From: CAYNJG01 sp965216885
Lineage (GTDB): Bacteria; Planctomycetota; Planctomycetia; Pirellulales; Pirellulaceae
DNA: 64,000 nt
Assembly: GCA_965216885.1 (NCBI GenBank)
Contig: OZ244209.1
Coordinates: 4,588,001-4,652,000 of the forward strand
Reading direction: 5' to 3'
Each line of letters starts with the position of its first letter. Positions within the stretch are counted from its first letter, which is position 1. Of the stretch, positions 22,901 to 32,000 are shown in pieces. The translations under genes were made by a program, and so were the position numbers. The notes under the pieces were generated by a model. It worked only from the letters and a program-made list of their open reading frames with translations. It had not been told where the DNA came from and made no database searches.

Positions 22901-24751
22901 GAAATCGAACTCATACTCGGCACCCAGTCACACATGCTCGTCATGGGTGAGTATCAGTTCGAGTTCGATGCAAACGTCATCGACACCTTCCACGTCGGGG
23001 CGGCGACCGGAAACGACAGCATCCACGTCAACGGAACGCACCTCGACGAAGTAGCGACGCTCCTGGATAGCAAAGGAACCTTCACCAGTTCCCAATACAC
23101 CGTCTACACCTACTCCTTCGATGATGTCACCTTCGATGGAAAAACAGGCGACGACATGGCAAACATCTACGGATCGACCGGAGACGATGTCATGCACAGC
23201 CTGCCGCTCGATTCTACCATCACCATGCCCGAAGCCTCAGCAAGGATGATCGGATTCCAACGCGTCAATGCATTCGGTCGTGGAGGAAACGACGTCGCCT
23301 CACTCTACGGGACGCTCGGGCAGGATCACTTCTACACCTTCGATGACTACGAAGTCATGCAGAGTGAAAGCATCAAGCAGATCACCAAGGGATTCGAAAG
23401 GGTTAACGCCTACGCAAGGGCCGGTGACGATACTGCCCATCTCTTCGACTCCGCCGGAGATGATCACTTCTGGTCTTTCAGCGATTACTCCGTCATGGTC
23501 TCCGACCATCTCTACGCCGTCGCAAAAGGATTTGAAGACGTTCAGGCCGAGGCCAAGTTCGGAGGGAATGACACCTTCCACGTTCGAGACCTCGAGCAAG
23601 ATACCAGCGTCACAACCAGCGATGACACCACCACCGTCCTCGAGCAAACTCGAAATGTCACCGCAAAGAATTTCGAGCAACTCGATCAGCCAACACTACC
23701 GACCACACCCGGAAGCAACAGTGGTGAACAGGTCACACTCTTCGTTGAAGACATCCGATACACCAGCAACGACGGTTCCAACTTCGTTGCGGATGACGGC
23801 ACAGCCTTCAATGGGCCGATTGCCATCAACATCGATGGTGATGCGGCTCAAATCGCACCTTCAAACCCCGATGGAGACATCCTGCTAGTACTCGGTACCC
23901 AGGTCCACATCGTCGAACTCGGAAACCACCGAATCGAGATGCCCGCCGATGCGATCCAGCACATCAAGATCGACGCCGCGGAAGGCTCCAACCGGATCCA
24001 CGTGACTGGCACCAGTGCCGACGATAACGTCAGCATCCTCGATGGCAGCATCAATCTCAGCAGCGACCAATACAACGTCGAGGCAACGGGATTCGAGGAC
24101 ATCGAAGTCGAAGGCGGACTCGGAAATGACAAAGCCGTTCTCTACGGAGCAGCCGCAGGCGACGACACGCTCTCCGGACTGCCACAGGATTCCACACTCT
24201 CCTCCGACGAAGCGACCTATCGAGCCAGAGGATTCGAACGTGTCGATGCATACGGTCGAGGTGGAAACGACATCGCACACCTCTACGGAACTCTGGGAGA
24301 CGACACCTACTGGACATTCGATACCCACCAGGTAATCGAAGGGCCAAATCACAAACAGATCACCAAGGGATTCGAGAGGGTCAACGCCTACGGAAGAGCC
24401 GGCGACGACAACGCAAATCTCATCGACACCACCGGCGACGATCAGTTCTGGGACTTCGCACAATACTCCGCCCTCGTAACACCGAACGTCTACAACGTCG
24501 TTAAAGGATTCGAGTCCACCAAGACCGAAGCCAGAAACGGCGGTGACGACAAAGCCTACCTCAGAGAACTGGTCGCTACCGACCAACTCACTGCACAGCA
24601 ACAGGCAGCAGTCGTCACGAGGCAGCAGACGAGCACCCAGATCGAAGGCTACGACACCGTCAACGTAAAAGACAACGACGGAGGAAAGCCAAACTCGCAG
24701 ATCGATAACATCGATTTCGTCTTCGAAGCCGACGAAGACTGGATCCTCTAA
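7271..24751 (+). CDS. 5826-aa giant surface protein (LEPR-XLL-like, DUF4347, Ig-repeat array)
   Basis: The start is supported by AAAGGAG 7 nt upstream. The basic N-terminus is followed by LEQKQLLDAG (about residues 32-41), a variant of the planctomycete LEPR-XLL motif. DUF4347 covers about 81-249, with IISHG at 140-144 and FFYGC at 182-186. Next come cadherin/VCBS-like segments, then calcium-type aspartate-rich repeats (DxDNDGxxD, nucleotides about 10390-11640). A run of 32 regular plus one degenerate 95-aa Big_6-like Ig domains (11684-21066) precedes two DUF11-like domains (21067-22130), an SdrD-B-like domain and the shared 744-residue C-terminal module from residue 5083. It is probably exported and surface-bound, working in attachment or cell-cell contact. 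It is one of three tandem paralogues. The protein is very acidic and threonine-rich, with few aromatic or cysteine residues. Function is inferred from domains. Confidence 0.93.
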   Translation: MSKAKRSLKGKTRRTQKSPSRIQTLKPVLELLEQKQLLDAGGFAELTDTVTFDAPVDFGPASLPSSAIDMDVSAIESSQHSTHVAFVDQGLEDIEQLVAGIRASLSGQELEIHYLQQATNGLQSITDVLQGRQGIGAIHIISHGNDGVVNLGNVALSTDNLGEHTSQLASWSNALTEDADLFFYGCELAATSHGEQLVEAIGSLTGADVAASDDLTGDSKQGGDWKLEKVIGKIEAGSLSAAAWRGTLAAPVAGNDGPIAITGNSPLAIDVLDNDSDADADPITITNIYDNRSGTTAAISVGTTVTLQSGTKVTLQADNTLLVTTTPLGFGVETFDYFIEAGGETTQATVTLDRSQGSLLSLPPSISGDEDTAIPLNIVADPSLTSGGAQLDVIGTAVGFRDAADGSTPINFTVPPGTTAVRITGFGGNDNGLFDGSNEDLQSVAIIVDLVNRTYAGQVFHHVGQSEQSGTDNIAFSDVALGSSLTTDANLVGNDTNGAIDITVSESGGVLSLVDTQNLVDQSYIAEFLSADGVSADFLGTKGEMQLIGNTSTAFAAPADTDFIVLTLADGGNGGSGTDEDKALGRFIVDLQTGLVSGTLHVTTGTGVERNVSYSFTDYDITSGASILDPLGGATLTGDYSAATNTDPTVLQDFTLSVSGSTLTIERPAAPATTFNLMLNAQYYQRQTAGSSAVSLGVSSAELFMDSTENVWELDLPASAETGALNFNMANIEGTNTKNENYGLGQVFVDVVNETTSGSFISARGSNPDLLSWTNVPFGDRLIDHIGGLTTSNHASLDDFAVNYAPLLQFDVATNPDGSKTLSGTQTVDTAPGAAAAFKVVVQAQWAGRLPVEIGFQSGAGEFSEGGLNPTTGLWEISASLIESARFLPVQHESGDNTLAEVDYNGKLNTLPINVVRVADQAAITTANQYGLDDQVIDISTAVSAALVDTDGSETISLIELGNVPIGHTLSDGTNSFASSAGNQDADVTTWNLGLLTYHDPLGMLGHHIVDVRVLTIDDDGFSATNDMAEATDSFNIHIDNDTDGDSLANLFDIDDDNDGILDVNETTATTPEIDSITGPNSATGFFNTLHGEPVEIAITTTNFIFSGSNATEVHFEENKGNGTFTWTPDRPITDVVLTVASYVEENELGNISITTADSTVFTNVDFSLTGATNMVKTTNASGHHIAKTTLAGQGEGSLVLDPSVMEAAAQLGGITAITADHATFNVDPRTFFARAGIFANVVSHETNGLFHAVDLDSDNDGLSDLYESGASDALIAADTNADGTISLAEAAAANGGVADADGDGLMDIFDANTSDSSNAASIGTIPVDSEASPDGAFDFLDPDSDDDGIADTIEARPTAAYDNHADDGSDNVDTDNDGILDMFDSNSAFGGTHPNLNWAIDTNHDGQPDYLDTDSDGDGMLDSAESGLPATTDATYNDPDGSVASPSADMSNEIDDTSEIAFREVLAYLNINNTSDGDSLTGTGEPGATITLYDDMGNPIVDSSGNPVTTTVDPDGNWSVSDIDPDLVDGQDVTAASLGSSGSQIAATETISVGTGDSDPPLPPEINNTDDGDTLSGTGEPGTTITLTDSDGNPILDSSGNPITATVDPDGNWSVSDIDPDLVDGQDVTAISTDAAGNSSSTTETISVATGDTTAPQPPVLNNTPDGDTLTGTGEPGTTITLTDADGNPILDSSGNPITATVDPDGNWSVSDIDPDLVDGQDVTATSTDAAGNSTSVTETMSVGTGDFDPPLPPEINNTDDGDTLSGTGEPGTTITLTDSDGNPILDSSGNPVTATVDPDGNWSVSDIDPDLADGDEVTATSTDAAGNSSSTTETISVATGDTTAPQPPVLNNTPDGDTLTGTGEPGTTITLTDSDGNPILDSSGNPITATVDPDGNWSVSDIDPDLVDGQDVTATSTDAAGNSTSVTETMSVGTGDFDPPLPPEINNTDDGDTLSGTGEPGTTITLTDSDGNPILDSSGNPITATVDPDGNWSVSDIDPDLVDGQDVTAISTDAAGNSSSTTETISVATGDTTAPQPPVLNNTPDGDTLTGTGEPGTTITLTDADGNPILDSSGNPITATVDPDGNWSVSDIDPDLVDGQDVTATSTDAAGNSTSVTETMSVGTGDFDPPLPPEINNTDDGDTLSGTGEPGTTITLTDSDGNPILDSSGNPITATVDPDGNWSVSDIDPDLVDGQDVTATSTDAAGNSSSTTETISVATGDTTAPQPPSLNNTPDGDTLTGTGEPGTTITLTDSDGNPILDSSGNPITATVDPDGNWSVSDIDPDLVDGQDVTATSTDAAGNSTSVTETMSVGTGDFDPPLPPEINNTDDGDTLSGTGEPGTTITLTDSDGNPILDSSGNPVTATVDPDGNWSVSDIDPDLVDGQDVTATSTDAAGNSSSTTETISVATGDTTAPQPPSLNNTPDGDTLTGTGEPGTTITLTDSDGNPILDSSGNPITATVDPDGNWSVSDIDPDLVDGQDVTATSTDAAGNSTSVTETMSVGTGDFDPPLPPEINNTDDGDTLSGTGEPGTTITLTDSDGNPILDSSGNPVTATVDPDGNWTVSDIDPDLVDGQDVTAISTDDAGNSSSTTETISVATGDTTAPQPPALNNTPDGDTLTGTGEPGTTITLTDADGNPILDSSGNPITATVDPDGNWSVSDIDPDLVDGQDVTATSTDAAGNSTSVTETMSVGTGDFDPPLPPEINNTDDGDTLSGTGEPGTTITLTDSDGNPILDSSGNPVTATVDPDGNWSVSDIDPDLADGDEITATSTDDAGNSSSTTETISVATGDTTAPQPPVLNNTPDGDTLTGTGEPGTTITLTDADGNPILDSSGNPITATVDPDGNWSVSDIDPDLVDGQDVTATSTDAAGNSTSVTETMSVGTGDFDPPLPPEINNTDDGDTLSGTGEPGTTITLTDSDGNPILDSSGNPVTATVDPDGNWSVSDINPDLVDGQDVTAISTDDAGNSSSTTETISVATGDTTAPQPPSLNNTPDGDTLTGTGEPGTTITLTDSDGNPILDSSGNPITATVDPDGNWSVSDIDPDLVDGQDVTATSTDAAGNSTSVTETMSVGTGDFDPPLPPEINNTDDGDTLSGTGEPGTTITLTDSDGNPILDSSGNPVTATVDPDGNWSVSDIDPDLADGDEITATSTDDAGNSSSTTETISVATGDTTAPQPPVLNNTPDGDTLTGTGEPGTTITLTDADGNPILDSSGNPITATVDPDGNWSVSDIDPDLVDGQDVTATSTDAAGNSTSVTETMSVGTGDFDPPLPPEINNTDDGDTLSGTGEPGTTITLTDSDGNPILDSSGNPVTATVDPDGNWSVSDINPDLVDGQDVTAISTDDAGNSSSTTETISVATGDTTAPQPPVLNNTPDGDTLTGTGEPGTTITLTDSDGNPILDSSGNPITTTVDPDGNWSVSDIDPDLVDGQDVTATSTDAAGNSTSVTETMSVGTGDFDPPLPPEINNTDDGDTLSGTGEPGTTITLTDSDGNPILDSSGNPVAATVDPDGNWTVSDIDPDLADGDEVTATSTDDEGNSTSTTDNVAVGTGDTTAPLPPVLNNTPDGDTLTGTGEPGTTITLTDSDGNPILDSDGNPVTTTVDPDGNWTINDIDPDLADGDEVTATSTDDEGNSTSSTDTISVGTGDFDPPLPPTLNNTPDGDTLTGTGEPGTTITLTNSDGEPILDSDGNPVTATVDPDGNWTVSDIDPDLADGDEVTATSTDDEGNSTSTTDNVAVGTGDTTAPLPPVLNNTPDGDTLTGTGEPGTTITLTDSDGNPILDSDGNPVTTTVDPDGNWTINDIDPDLADGDEVTATSTDDEGNSTSSTDTISVGTGDFDPPLPPTLNNTPDGDTLTGTGEPGTTITLTNSDGEPILDSDGNPVTATVDPDGNWTVSDIDPDLADGDEVTATSTDDEGNSTSTTDNVAVGTGDTTAPLPPVLNNTPDGDTLTGTGEPGTTITLTDSDGNPILDSDGNPVTTTVDPDGNWTINDIDPDLADGDEVTATSTDDEGNSTSSTDTISVGTGDFDPPLPPTLNNTPDGDTLTGTGEPGTTITLTNSDGEPILDSDGNPVTATVDPDGNWTVSDIDPDLADGDEVTATSTDDEGNSTSTTDNVAVGTGDTTAPLPPVLNNTPDGDTLTGTGEPGTTITLTDSDGNPILDSSGNPVTTTVDPDGNWTISDIDPDLADGDEVTATSTDDEGNSTSSTDTISVGTGDFDPPLPPTLNNTPDGDTLTGTGEPGTTITLTNSDGEPILDSDGNPVTATVDPDGNWTVSDIDPDLADGDEVTATSTDDEGNSTSTTEGVAVGTGDTTAPLPPVLNNTPDGDTLTGTGEPGTTITLTDSDGNPILDSSGNPVTATVDPDGNWTISDIDPDLADGDEVTATSTDDEGNSTSSTDTISVGTGDFDPPLPPTLNNTPDGDTLTGTGEPGTTITLTNSDGEPILDSDGNPVTATVDPDGNWTVSDIDPDLADGDEVTATSTDDEGNSTSTTEGVAVGTGDTTAPDPPTLDRYQFGTELQGTGEPGTTITLADADGNPILDSSGNPVTTTVDPDGNWTISDIAAPGVGVDSEEQITVTSTDPAGNSTSATGLVGGPIIQVEKSVGSPIRAASGNAGNFDVTFSATVTNIGSKPLTELTLTDNIAANFGGAFVAIAGNPSVVASTATVAPTFNPAFDGGTADAAIFNSSPSLLAQGQSVTIEFTIEVDPDSATAIYDAIHNGGTDLLENQMTVTGIDSDSSILVSDLSDDPSDITNVDGTPADTNDDDGEPDDPTKLLISDFDIMKSVVGDPVPATSGTPGHLEATFEFEITNIGNDRLTGLTLTEDIAAQWGGAFVGLVGVPTITASTAADAPEINAAFDAGLSDSDVFDNTGSNTNLLEPGQSVTLQLTAEVDPDNPTAIFTDGLLLNRATATSFGLTSGAALSEISDDPADPTDTDNEGDGEPDDPTELAIGSDIAGKVFVDANANGSYDPGETGIIGVPITLTDISPSALQVAALSSGTVTALATPPITVLTDANGDYLFEDVLPGTYTVVQTHPPQFGDGTEELGNQGGAANQDVFEIEVEPGADDYVGYNFTESGLLPQFASKALLLASTPDDYWEALDASGVLGLWVPVQPQTGGAVDAIIIDGEAIAVDVFDEDMNPINPARTTEDGGTWVMHEGQQYYVRLSGDDADFDFNLAFGDDANLPVDLDIQDNVVVAVGTAGDDEIELILGTQSHMLVMGEYQFEFDANVIDTFHVGAATGNDSIHVNGTHLDEVATLLDSKGTFTSSQYTVYTYSFDDVTFDGKTGDDMANIYGSTGDDVMHSLPLDSTITMPEASARMIGFQRVNAFGRGGNDVASLYGTLGQDHFYTFDDYEVMQSESIKQITKGFERVNAYARAGDDTAHLFDSAGDDHFWSFSDYSVMVSDHLYAVAKGFEDVQAEAKFGGNDTFHVRDLEQDTSVTTSDDTTTVLEQTRNVTAKNFEQLDQPTLPTTPGSNSGEQVTLFVEDIRYTSNDGSNFVADDGTAFNGPIAINIDGDAAQIAPSNPDGDILLVLGTQVHIVELGNHRIEMPADAIQHIKIDAAEGSNRIHVTGTSADDNVSILDGSINLSSDQYNVEATGFEDIEVEGGLGNDKAVLYGAAAGDDTLSGLPQDSTLSSDEATYRARGFERVDAYGRGGNDIAHLYGTLGDDTYWTFDTHQVIEGPNHKQITKGFERVNAYGRAGDDNANLIDTTGDDQFWDFAQYSALVTPNVYNVVKGFESTKTEARNGGDDKAYLRELVATDQLTAQQQAAVVTRQQTSTQIEGYDTVNVKDNDGGKPNSQIDNIDFVFEADEDWIL
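11684..20803 (+). repeat. 32 tandem 285-bp (95-aa) Ig-like units in a 570-bp higher-order pattern
   Basis: Units begin at 11684 and recur every 285 bases exactly; a degenerate 33rd unit starts at 20804. Two unit types alternate (TGDTTAPQPP and TGDFDPPLPP linkers), giving a 570-bp period. Three successive 570-bp blocks between about 17.8 and 19.6 kb are base-identical by eye, and about 760 bases from 15475 recur unchanged 1140 bases later (from 16615). Each unit has TGEPGTTITL, TVDPDGNW and a DxAGNS or DDEGNS turn, matching Big_6-type bacterial Ig domains. Confidence 0.96.
22517..24751 (+). repeat. Conserved C-terminal module, copy 2
   Basis: Same 2235-bp module as 4349-6583, at a constant offset of 18168 bases. 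Copy 2 has private variants, for example GFED instead of GLDD near 24090 and several synonymous changes at 22550-22740. It shares its last 90 bases with copy 3 rather than copy 1. Confidence 0.93.
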
Positions 24752-25414
24752 CGGAACCTTCTCTTTCTTCTTACACCGTCGGCAGGCATCCACCCAAGCA
24801 CTGGATGCCTGCCAGACGCTCTCGATCGATGAGCAACCGACGGTTTGGTGAATGCCGTTCGCATTCTCCGTCACAAACCAAAGCCGATGGAAGTCCACGT
24901 TCGGCGCACCCTCTTTACCGAATAATCGGCCAATAGCCAATCAGCCCAGATCGATTTCACCAAATGGCAATTCGACGAATGCCCCGGGAGACAACCCCAA
25001 AAGACCGGGCGTTGCCCACTCACCGGCACCTGTTGCTGCCGAGTAAATAGTCGCAATGGCGCCAACAGCGAAGCCGTAGCAATCGACTCTTGGGCGGTGA
25101 TTCGGTTCGCTAACAACAACAACTGAATCGCATTCTTCCCCGCTGCCCTCGTCGATCGGAGTTGGGTACTGAAGAGAAAGGAACGCGCGTTCCCAGACAG
25201 CAGTTCGTTGAAGTCTGCTCCACCAGCAGCCTCACCTTAAGCCGGCAGATCACCGTCACCATAGAAACCCAACGACGCACATCCCTAAACCACACCTCGG
25301 AAATGTAGTTTGCGATTTCGGCCAGCAGCCGCATGCGAGACAAATTGACAACCATATTTTGGGCCAACCATGGGCATGGACGAATCAATGCAGCCATCCC
25401 CTTGAGGAGAATAG
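24752..25414. promoter_or_regulatory. Intergenic leader of the 3504-aa gene
   Basis: No gene is visible. The sequence is a diverged duplicate of 6584-7270: hairpin, TTCGGTTCGCT plus four AAC units at 25112, and a conserved block at about 25160-25305. GAGGAG at 25404-25409 is the ribosome binding site for the ATG at 25415. TTGACA near 25346 could be a -35 element, but no good -10 follows at the right distance. Confidence 0.45.
24781..24813 (+). terminator. Hairpin after second giant gene
   Basis: The same 12-bp perfect stem and 9-nt loop as at 6612-6644, 30 bases after the stop and again without a T-run. It is retained from the segmental duplication. Confidence 0.6.
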
Positions 25415-26064
25415 ATGTCAACGGCAAAGAGATCCCTGAAGGGCAAGACTCGACGTACACAGAAGTCCCCAAGCCGCATCCAGACACTCAAACCCGTCCT
25501 CGAGTTGCTTGAACAGAAGCAACTGCTGGATGCCGGTGGCTTCGCCGAACTGACGGACACGGTGACATTCGACGCACCCGTCGATTTCGGTCCAGCCAGT
25601 TTGCCCTCGAGTGCGATCGACATGGACGTTTCCGCCATCGAATCAAGTCAACATAGCACCCATGTCGCCTTCGTCGATCAGGGACTTGAGGATATCGAGC
25701 AGCTGGTAGCTGGGATCCGAGCATCCCTGTCCGGACAGGAACTGGAAATCCACTATCTGCAGCAGGCGACCAATGGACTGCAGAGCATTACCGATGTGCT
25801 GCAGGGAAGGCAAGGAATCGGCGCGATCCACATCATTTCGCACGGCAATGATGGAGTTGTAAACCTTGGAAACGTGGCCCTGTCCACTGACAACCTCGGC
25901 GAGCACACCAGCCAACTGGCAAGCTGGTCCAATGCATTGACCGAAGACGCAGACTTGTTCTTCTATGGCTGCGAACTCGCTGCGACCTCACACGGTGAGC
26001 AACTCGTTGAAGCGATCGGCAGCCTCACCGGAGCCGACGTTGCTGCGTCGGATGACCTGACCGG
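25415..26064 (+). repeat. Conserved 5' gene end, copy in third giant gene
   Basis: Second copy of the 650-bp block at 7271-7920. After the last shared base the protein keeps the usual DUF4347 ending in diverged form (DWDLEFKVGDI and SASAWNGTLA). Confidence 0.95.
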
Positions 26065-29000
26065 TACATCGCAGGTCGACGCAAAAGCAGACTGGGATCT
26101 GGAGTTCAAGGTTGGCGACATCTCGACTCCAACGCTGTCCGCCAGCGCCTGGAACGGCACGCTGGCCATCGACACGGACGGCGACAGCATCATGGACAAT
26201 GTCGACCTCGACGATGACAATGATGGCATCCTCGATAGCCACGAACGAACACTGCTGGAGAATGATCAGACGGTCATTTTTGTAAACGACAACAACGGAA
26301 ATCTGATTTCGGTTACCGACCCCAACGGCACTCCCGTCATCAACAACATTGGCAACATGGGCCGGACATTCGGTGACATTGCCCAGGCTCCCGACGGAAC
26401 ACTTTACGGAGTCGACTTCTTTTCTGAAGACCTTTATGCCATTGATACAACGACAGCCAACGTGAGTCTGATTGGAACGATTCCGGGTGTGAATGCGGTC
26501 AACTCATTCTCGTTTGACAGCGCCGGAACCGGCTACCTCGGGCACGCTTCCGGCCCAGAGGTTTTCCAGTTTGATCCCACCAACCCTGCCGGTGCTACAG
26601 TGTGGCACGATTTCGGCTCTGGCACTGCAGGGGGTGACTTCGTATTCTTCGAGGGTGAAGTTTTCGTCGCTTGGCATGAAGGAGGTTACACACTCCGTCG
26701 AGTTTCGCTGGATGCGTTCAACAATGTGGTTGCGGATGTCCAAATTGGCGATCTGCCTTCGGATTCATGGGGGCTGTCTGCGGATGTGAACGGTGATCTG
26801 TACGCTGTAGCCAATGGAAGTTCGGGCTACGGTCTGTATCAACTCGATATCCCTGACAATCCGATTGCCGGTGAAATCCCCTCGACTCTGGTCGCCGGCA
26901 CCGAACTGGCCACTGGTGAGTACTACGGTGCAACTTCAAATGTTGAGTCAATCCTTGGCGTGCAACGTAATACCGACAGGGACGGGAATTCTGATCACTG
27001 CGATTTGGATAGCGACAACGACGGCATCAGCGATCTGTATGAAAGTGGTGCAAGTGCAGCCATTATTGCCGCGGATACCAACGCTGATGGGACGATCTCG
27101 CTGGATGAAGCGGATCTCGCCAACGACGGAATTCTCAATGGCAATGCCGACGCTGATGGCGATGGTTTGATGGACATCTTTGATGCCGACATCACCGACA
27201 CCAGTGCTGCGGCATCGGTTGGAACTGTCCCCGTTGACAGCGATACGGATGCAACGCCCGACTACGTGGACCTCGACAGCGACAACGATCTGATTGCTGA
27301 CACGATTGAGGCTCGTCCGACAGCAAGCTACGACGGGCACGATGACGCTGGAGCCAATAACGTAGACACCGACGGTGACGGCGTGTTGGATATATTCGAT
27401 ACCAATGCTGGATCGGCAAACGAGTTTGGTGGCACCCATGACAACTTTGTCAGTCCAGAAGACACTGACAATGATGGCACACCGGATTACCTCGATCTTG
27501 ATAGCGATGGGGATGCCAAACCGGACGTCCTGGAAAGCGGGCGGGCTGGGTCAGCAACCTTCATGGACGTCAACATGGATGGAATTGATGACGGGCTTAA
27601 CACAAGTTACGCGAATCCTGATGGCGCAATCAACACACCCATCAGCGACCTGACGAACGCGGATTCAGATCCGTCGGACGCGGATTACAGAAGCTTGAAC
27701 GACAAAGACGGCGATGGCGTTTCTGACTATGCCGACCTCGACGATGACAATGATGGCATCCTCGATAGCCACGAACGAGCACTGCTGGAGAATGATCAGA
27801 CGGTCATTTTTGTAAACGACAACAACGGAAATCTGCTTTCGGTTACCGACCCCAACGGCACTCCCGTCATCAACAACATTGGCAACATGGGCCGGACATT
27901 CGGTGACATTGCCCAGGCTCCCGACGGAACACTTTACGGAGTCGACTTCTTTTCTGAAGACCTTTATGCCATTGATACAACGACAGCCAACGTGAGTCTG
28001 ATTGGAACGATTCCGGGTGTGAATGCGGTCAACTCATTCTCGTTTGACAGCGCCGGAACCGGCTACCTCGGGCACGCTTCCGGCCCAGAGGTTTTCCAGT
28101 TTGATCCCACCAACCCTGCCGGTGCTACAGTGTGGCACGATTTCGGCTCTGGCACTGCAGGGGGTGACTTCGTATTCTTCGAGGGTGAAGTTTTCGTCGC
28201 TTGGCATGAAGGAGGTTACACACTCCGTCGAGTTTCGCTGGATGCGTTCAACAATGTGGTTGCGGATGTCCAAATTGGCGATCTGCCTTCGGATTCATGG
28301 GGGCTGTCTGCGGATGTGAACGGTGATCTGTACGCTGTAGCCAATGGAAGTTCGGGCTACGGTCTGTATCAACTCGATATCCCTGACAATCCGATTGCCG
28401 GTGAAATCCCCTCGACTCTGGTCGCCGGCACCGAACTGGCCACTGGTAAGTACTACGGTGCAACTTCAAATGTTGAGTCAATCCTTGGCGTGCAACGTAA
28501 TACCGACAGGGACGGGAATTCTGATCACTGCGATTTGGATAGCGACAACGACGGCATCAGCGATCTGTATGAAAGTGGTGCAAGTGCAGCCATTATTGCC
28601 GCGGATACCAACGCTGATGGGACGATCTCGCTGGATGAAGCGGATCTCGCCAACGACGGAATTCTCAATGGCAATGCCGACGCTGATGGCGATGGTTTGA
28701 TGGACATCTTTGATGCCGACATCACCGACACCAGTGCTGCGGCATCGGTTGGAACTGTCCCCGTTGACAGCGATACGGATGCAACGCCCGACTACGTGGA
28801 CCTCGACAGCGACAACGATCTGATTGCTGACACGATTGAGGCTCGTCCGACAGCAAGCTACGACGGGCACGATGACGCTGGAGCCAATAACGTAGACACC
28901 GACGGTGACGGCGTGTTGGATATATTCGATACCAATGCTGGATCGGCAAACGAGTTTGGTGGCACCCATGACAACTTTGTCAGTCCAGAAGACACTGACA

Positions 29001-32000
29001 ATGATGGCACACCGGATTACCTCGATCTTGATAGCGATGGGGATGCCAAACCGGACGTCCTGGAAAGCGGGCGGGCTGGGTCAGCAACCTTCATGGACGT
29101 CAACATGGATGGAATTGATGACGGGCTTAACACAAGTTACGCGAATCCTGATGGCGCAATCAACACACCCATCAGCGACCTGACGAACGCGGATTCAGAT
29201 CCGTCGGACGCGGATTACAGAAGCTTGAACGACAAAGACGGCGATGGCGTTTCTGACTATGCCGACCTCGACGATGACAATGATGGCATCCTCGATAGCC
29301 ACGAACGAGCACTGCTGGAGAATGATCAGACGGTCATTTTTGTAAACGACAACAACGGAAATCTGCTTTCGGTTACCGACCCCAACGGCACTCCCGTCAT
29401 CAACAACATTGGCAACATGGGCCGGACATTCGGTGACATTGCCCAGGCTCCCGACGGAACACTTTACGGAGTCGACTTCTTTTCTGAAGACCTTTATGCC
29501 ATTGATACAACGACAGCCAACGTGAGTCTGATTGGAACGATTCCGGGTGTGAATGCGGTCAACTCATTCTCGTTTGACAGCGCCGGAACCGGCTACCTCG
29601 GGCACGCTTCCGGCCCAGAGGTTTTCCAGTTTGATCCCACCAACCCTGCCGGTGCTACAGTGTGGCACGATTTCGGCTCTGGCACTGCAGGGGGTGACTT
29701 CGTATTCTTCGAGGGTGAAGTTTTCGTCGCTTGGCATGAAGGAGGTTACACACTCCGTCGAGTTTCGCTGGATGCGTTCAACAATGTGGTTGCGGATGTC
29801 CAAATTGGCGATCTGCCTTCGGATTCATGGGGGCTGTCTGCGGATGTGAACGGTGATCTGTACGCTGTAGCCAATGGAAGTTCGGGCTACGGTCTGTATC
29901 AACTCGATATCCCTGACAATCCGATTGCCGGTGAAATCCCCTCGACTCTGGTCGCCGGCACCGAACTGGCCACTGGTAAGTACTACGGTGCAACTTCAAA
30001 TGTTGAGTCAATCCTTGGCGTGCAACGTAATACCGACAGGGACGGGAATTCTGATCACTGCGATTTGGATAGCGACAACGACGGCATCAGCGATCTGTAT
30101 GAAAGTGGTGCAAGTGCAGCCATTATTGCCGCGGATACCAACGCTGATGGGACGATCTCGCTGGATGAAGCGGATCTCGCCAACGACGGAATTCTCAATG
30201 GCAATGCCGACGCTGATGGCGATGGTTTGATGGACATCTTTGATGCCGACATCACCGACACCAGTGCTGCGGCATCGGTTGGAACTGTCCCCGTTGACAG
30301 CGATACGGATGCAACGCCCGACTACGTGGACCTCGACAGCGACAACGATCTGATTGCTGACACGATTGAGGCTCGTCCGACAGCAAGCTACGACGGGCAC
30401 GATGACGCTGGAGCCAATAACGTAGACACCGACGGTGACGGCGTGTTGGATATATTCGATACCAATGCTGGATCGGCAAACGAGTTTGGTGGCACCCATG
30501 ACAACTTTGTCAGTCCAGAAGACACTGACAATGATGGCACACCGGATTACCTCGATCTTGATAGCGATGGGGATGCCAAACCGGACGTCCTGGAAAGCGG
30601 GCGGGCTGGGTCAGCAACCTTCATGGACGTCAACATGGATGGAATTGATGACGGGCTTAACACAAGTTACGCGAATCCTGATGGCGCAATCAACACACCC
30701 ATCAGCGACCTGACGAACGCGGATTCAGATCCGTCGGACGCGGATTACAGAAGCTTGAACGACAAAGACGGCGATGGCGTTTCTGACTATGCCGACCTCG
30801 ACGATGACAATGATGGCATCCTCGATAGCCACGAACGAGCACTGCTGGAGAATGATCAGACGGTCATTTTTGTAAACGACAACAACGGAAATCTGATTTC
30901 GGTTACCGACCCCAACGGCACTCCCGTCATCAACAACATTGGCAACATGGGCCGGACATTCGGTGACATTGCCCAGGCTCCCGACGGAACACTTTACGGA
31001 GTCGACTTCTTTTCTGAAGACCTTTATGCCATTGATACAACGACAGCCAACGTGAGTCTGATTGGAACGATTCCGGGTGTGAATGCGGTCAACTCATTCT
31101 CGTTTGACAGCGCCGGAACCGGCTACCTCGGGCACGCTTCCGGCCCAGAGGTTTTCCAGTTTGATCCCACCAACCCTGCCGGTGCTACAGTGTGGCACGA
31201 TTTCGGCTCTGGCACTGCAGGGGGTGACTTCGTATTCTTCGAGGGTGAAGTTTTCGTCGCTTGGCATGAAGGAGGTTACACACTCCGTCGAGTTTCGCTG
31301 GATGCGTTCAACAATGTGGTTGCGGATGTCCAAATTGGCGATCTGCCTTCGGATTCATGGGGGCTGTCTGCGGATGTGAACGGTGATCTGTACGCTGTAG
31401 CCAATGGAAGTTCGGGCTACGGTCTGTATCAACTCGATATCCCTGACAATCCGATTGCCGGTGAAATCCCCTCGACTCTGGTCGCCGGCACCGAACTGGC
31501 CACTGGTAAGTACTACGGTGCAACTTCAAATGTTGAGTCAATCCTTGGCGTGCAACGTAATACCGACAGGGACGGGAATTCTGATCACTGCGATTTGGAT
31601 AGCGACAACGACGGCATCAGCGATCTGTATGAAAGTGGTGCAAGTGCAGCCATTATTGCCGCGGATACCAACGCTGATGGGACGATCTCGCTGGATGAAG
31701 CGGATCTCGCCAACGACGGAATTCTCAATGGCAATGCCGACGCTGATGGCGATGGTTTGATGGACATCTTTGATGCCGACATCACCGACACCAGTGCTGC
31801 GGCATCGGTTGGAACTGTCCCCGTTGACAGCGATACGGATGCAACGCCCGACTACGTGGACCTCGACAGCGACAACGATCTGATTGCTGACACGATTGAG
31901 GCTCGTCCGACAGCAAGCTACGACGGGCACGATGACGCTGGAGCCAATAACGTAGACACCGACGGTGACGGCGTGTTGGATATATTCGATACCAATGCTG

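Noticed and set aside
23885..24940. Antisense frames conserved opposite the C-terminal modules (also near 5717-6433 and 35063-36202)
   Set aside because: They recur only because the DNA itself is triplicated. Composition (VVV, GVD runs) mirrors codons of the sense strand.
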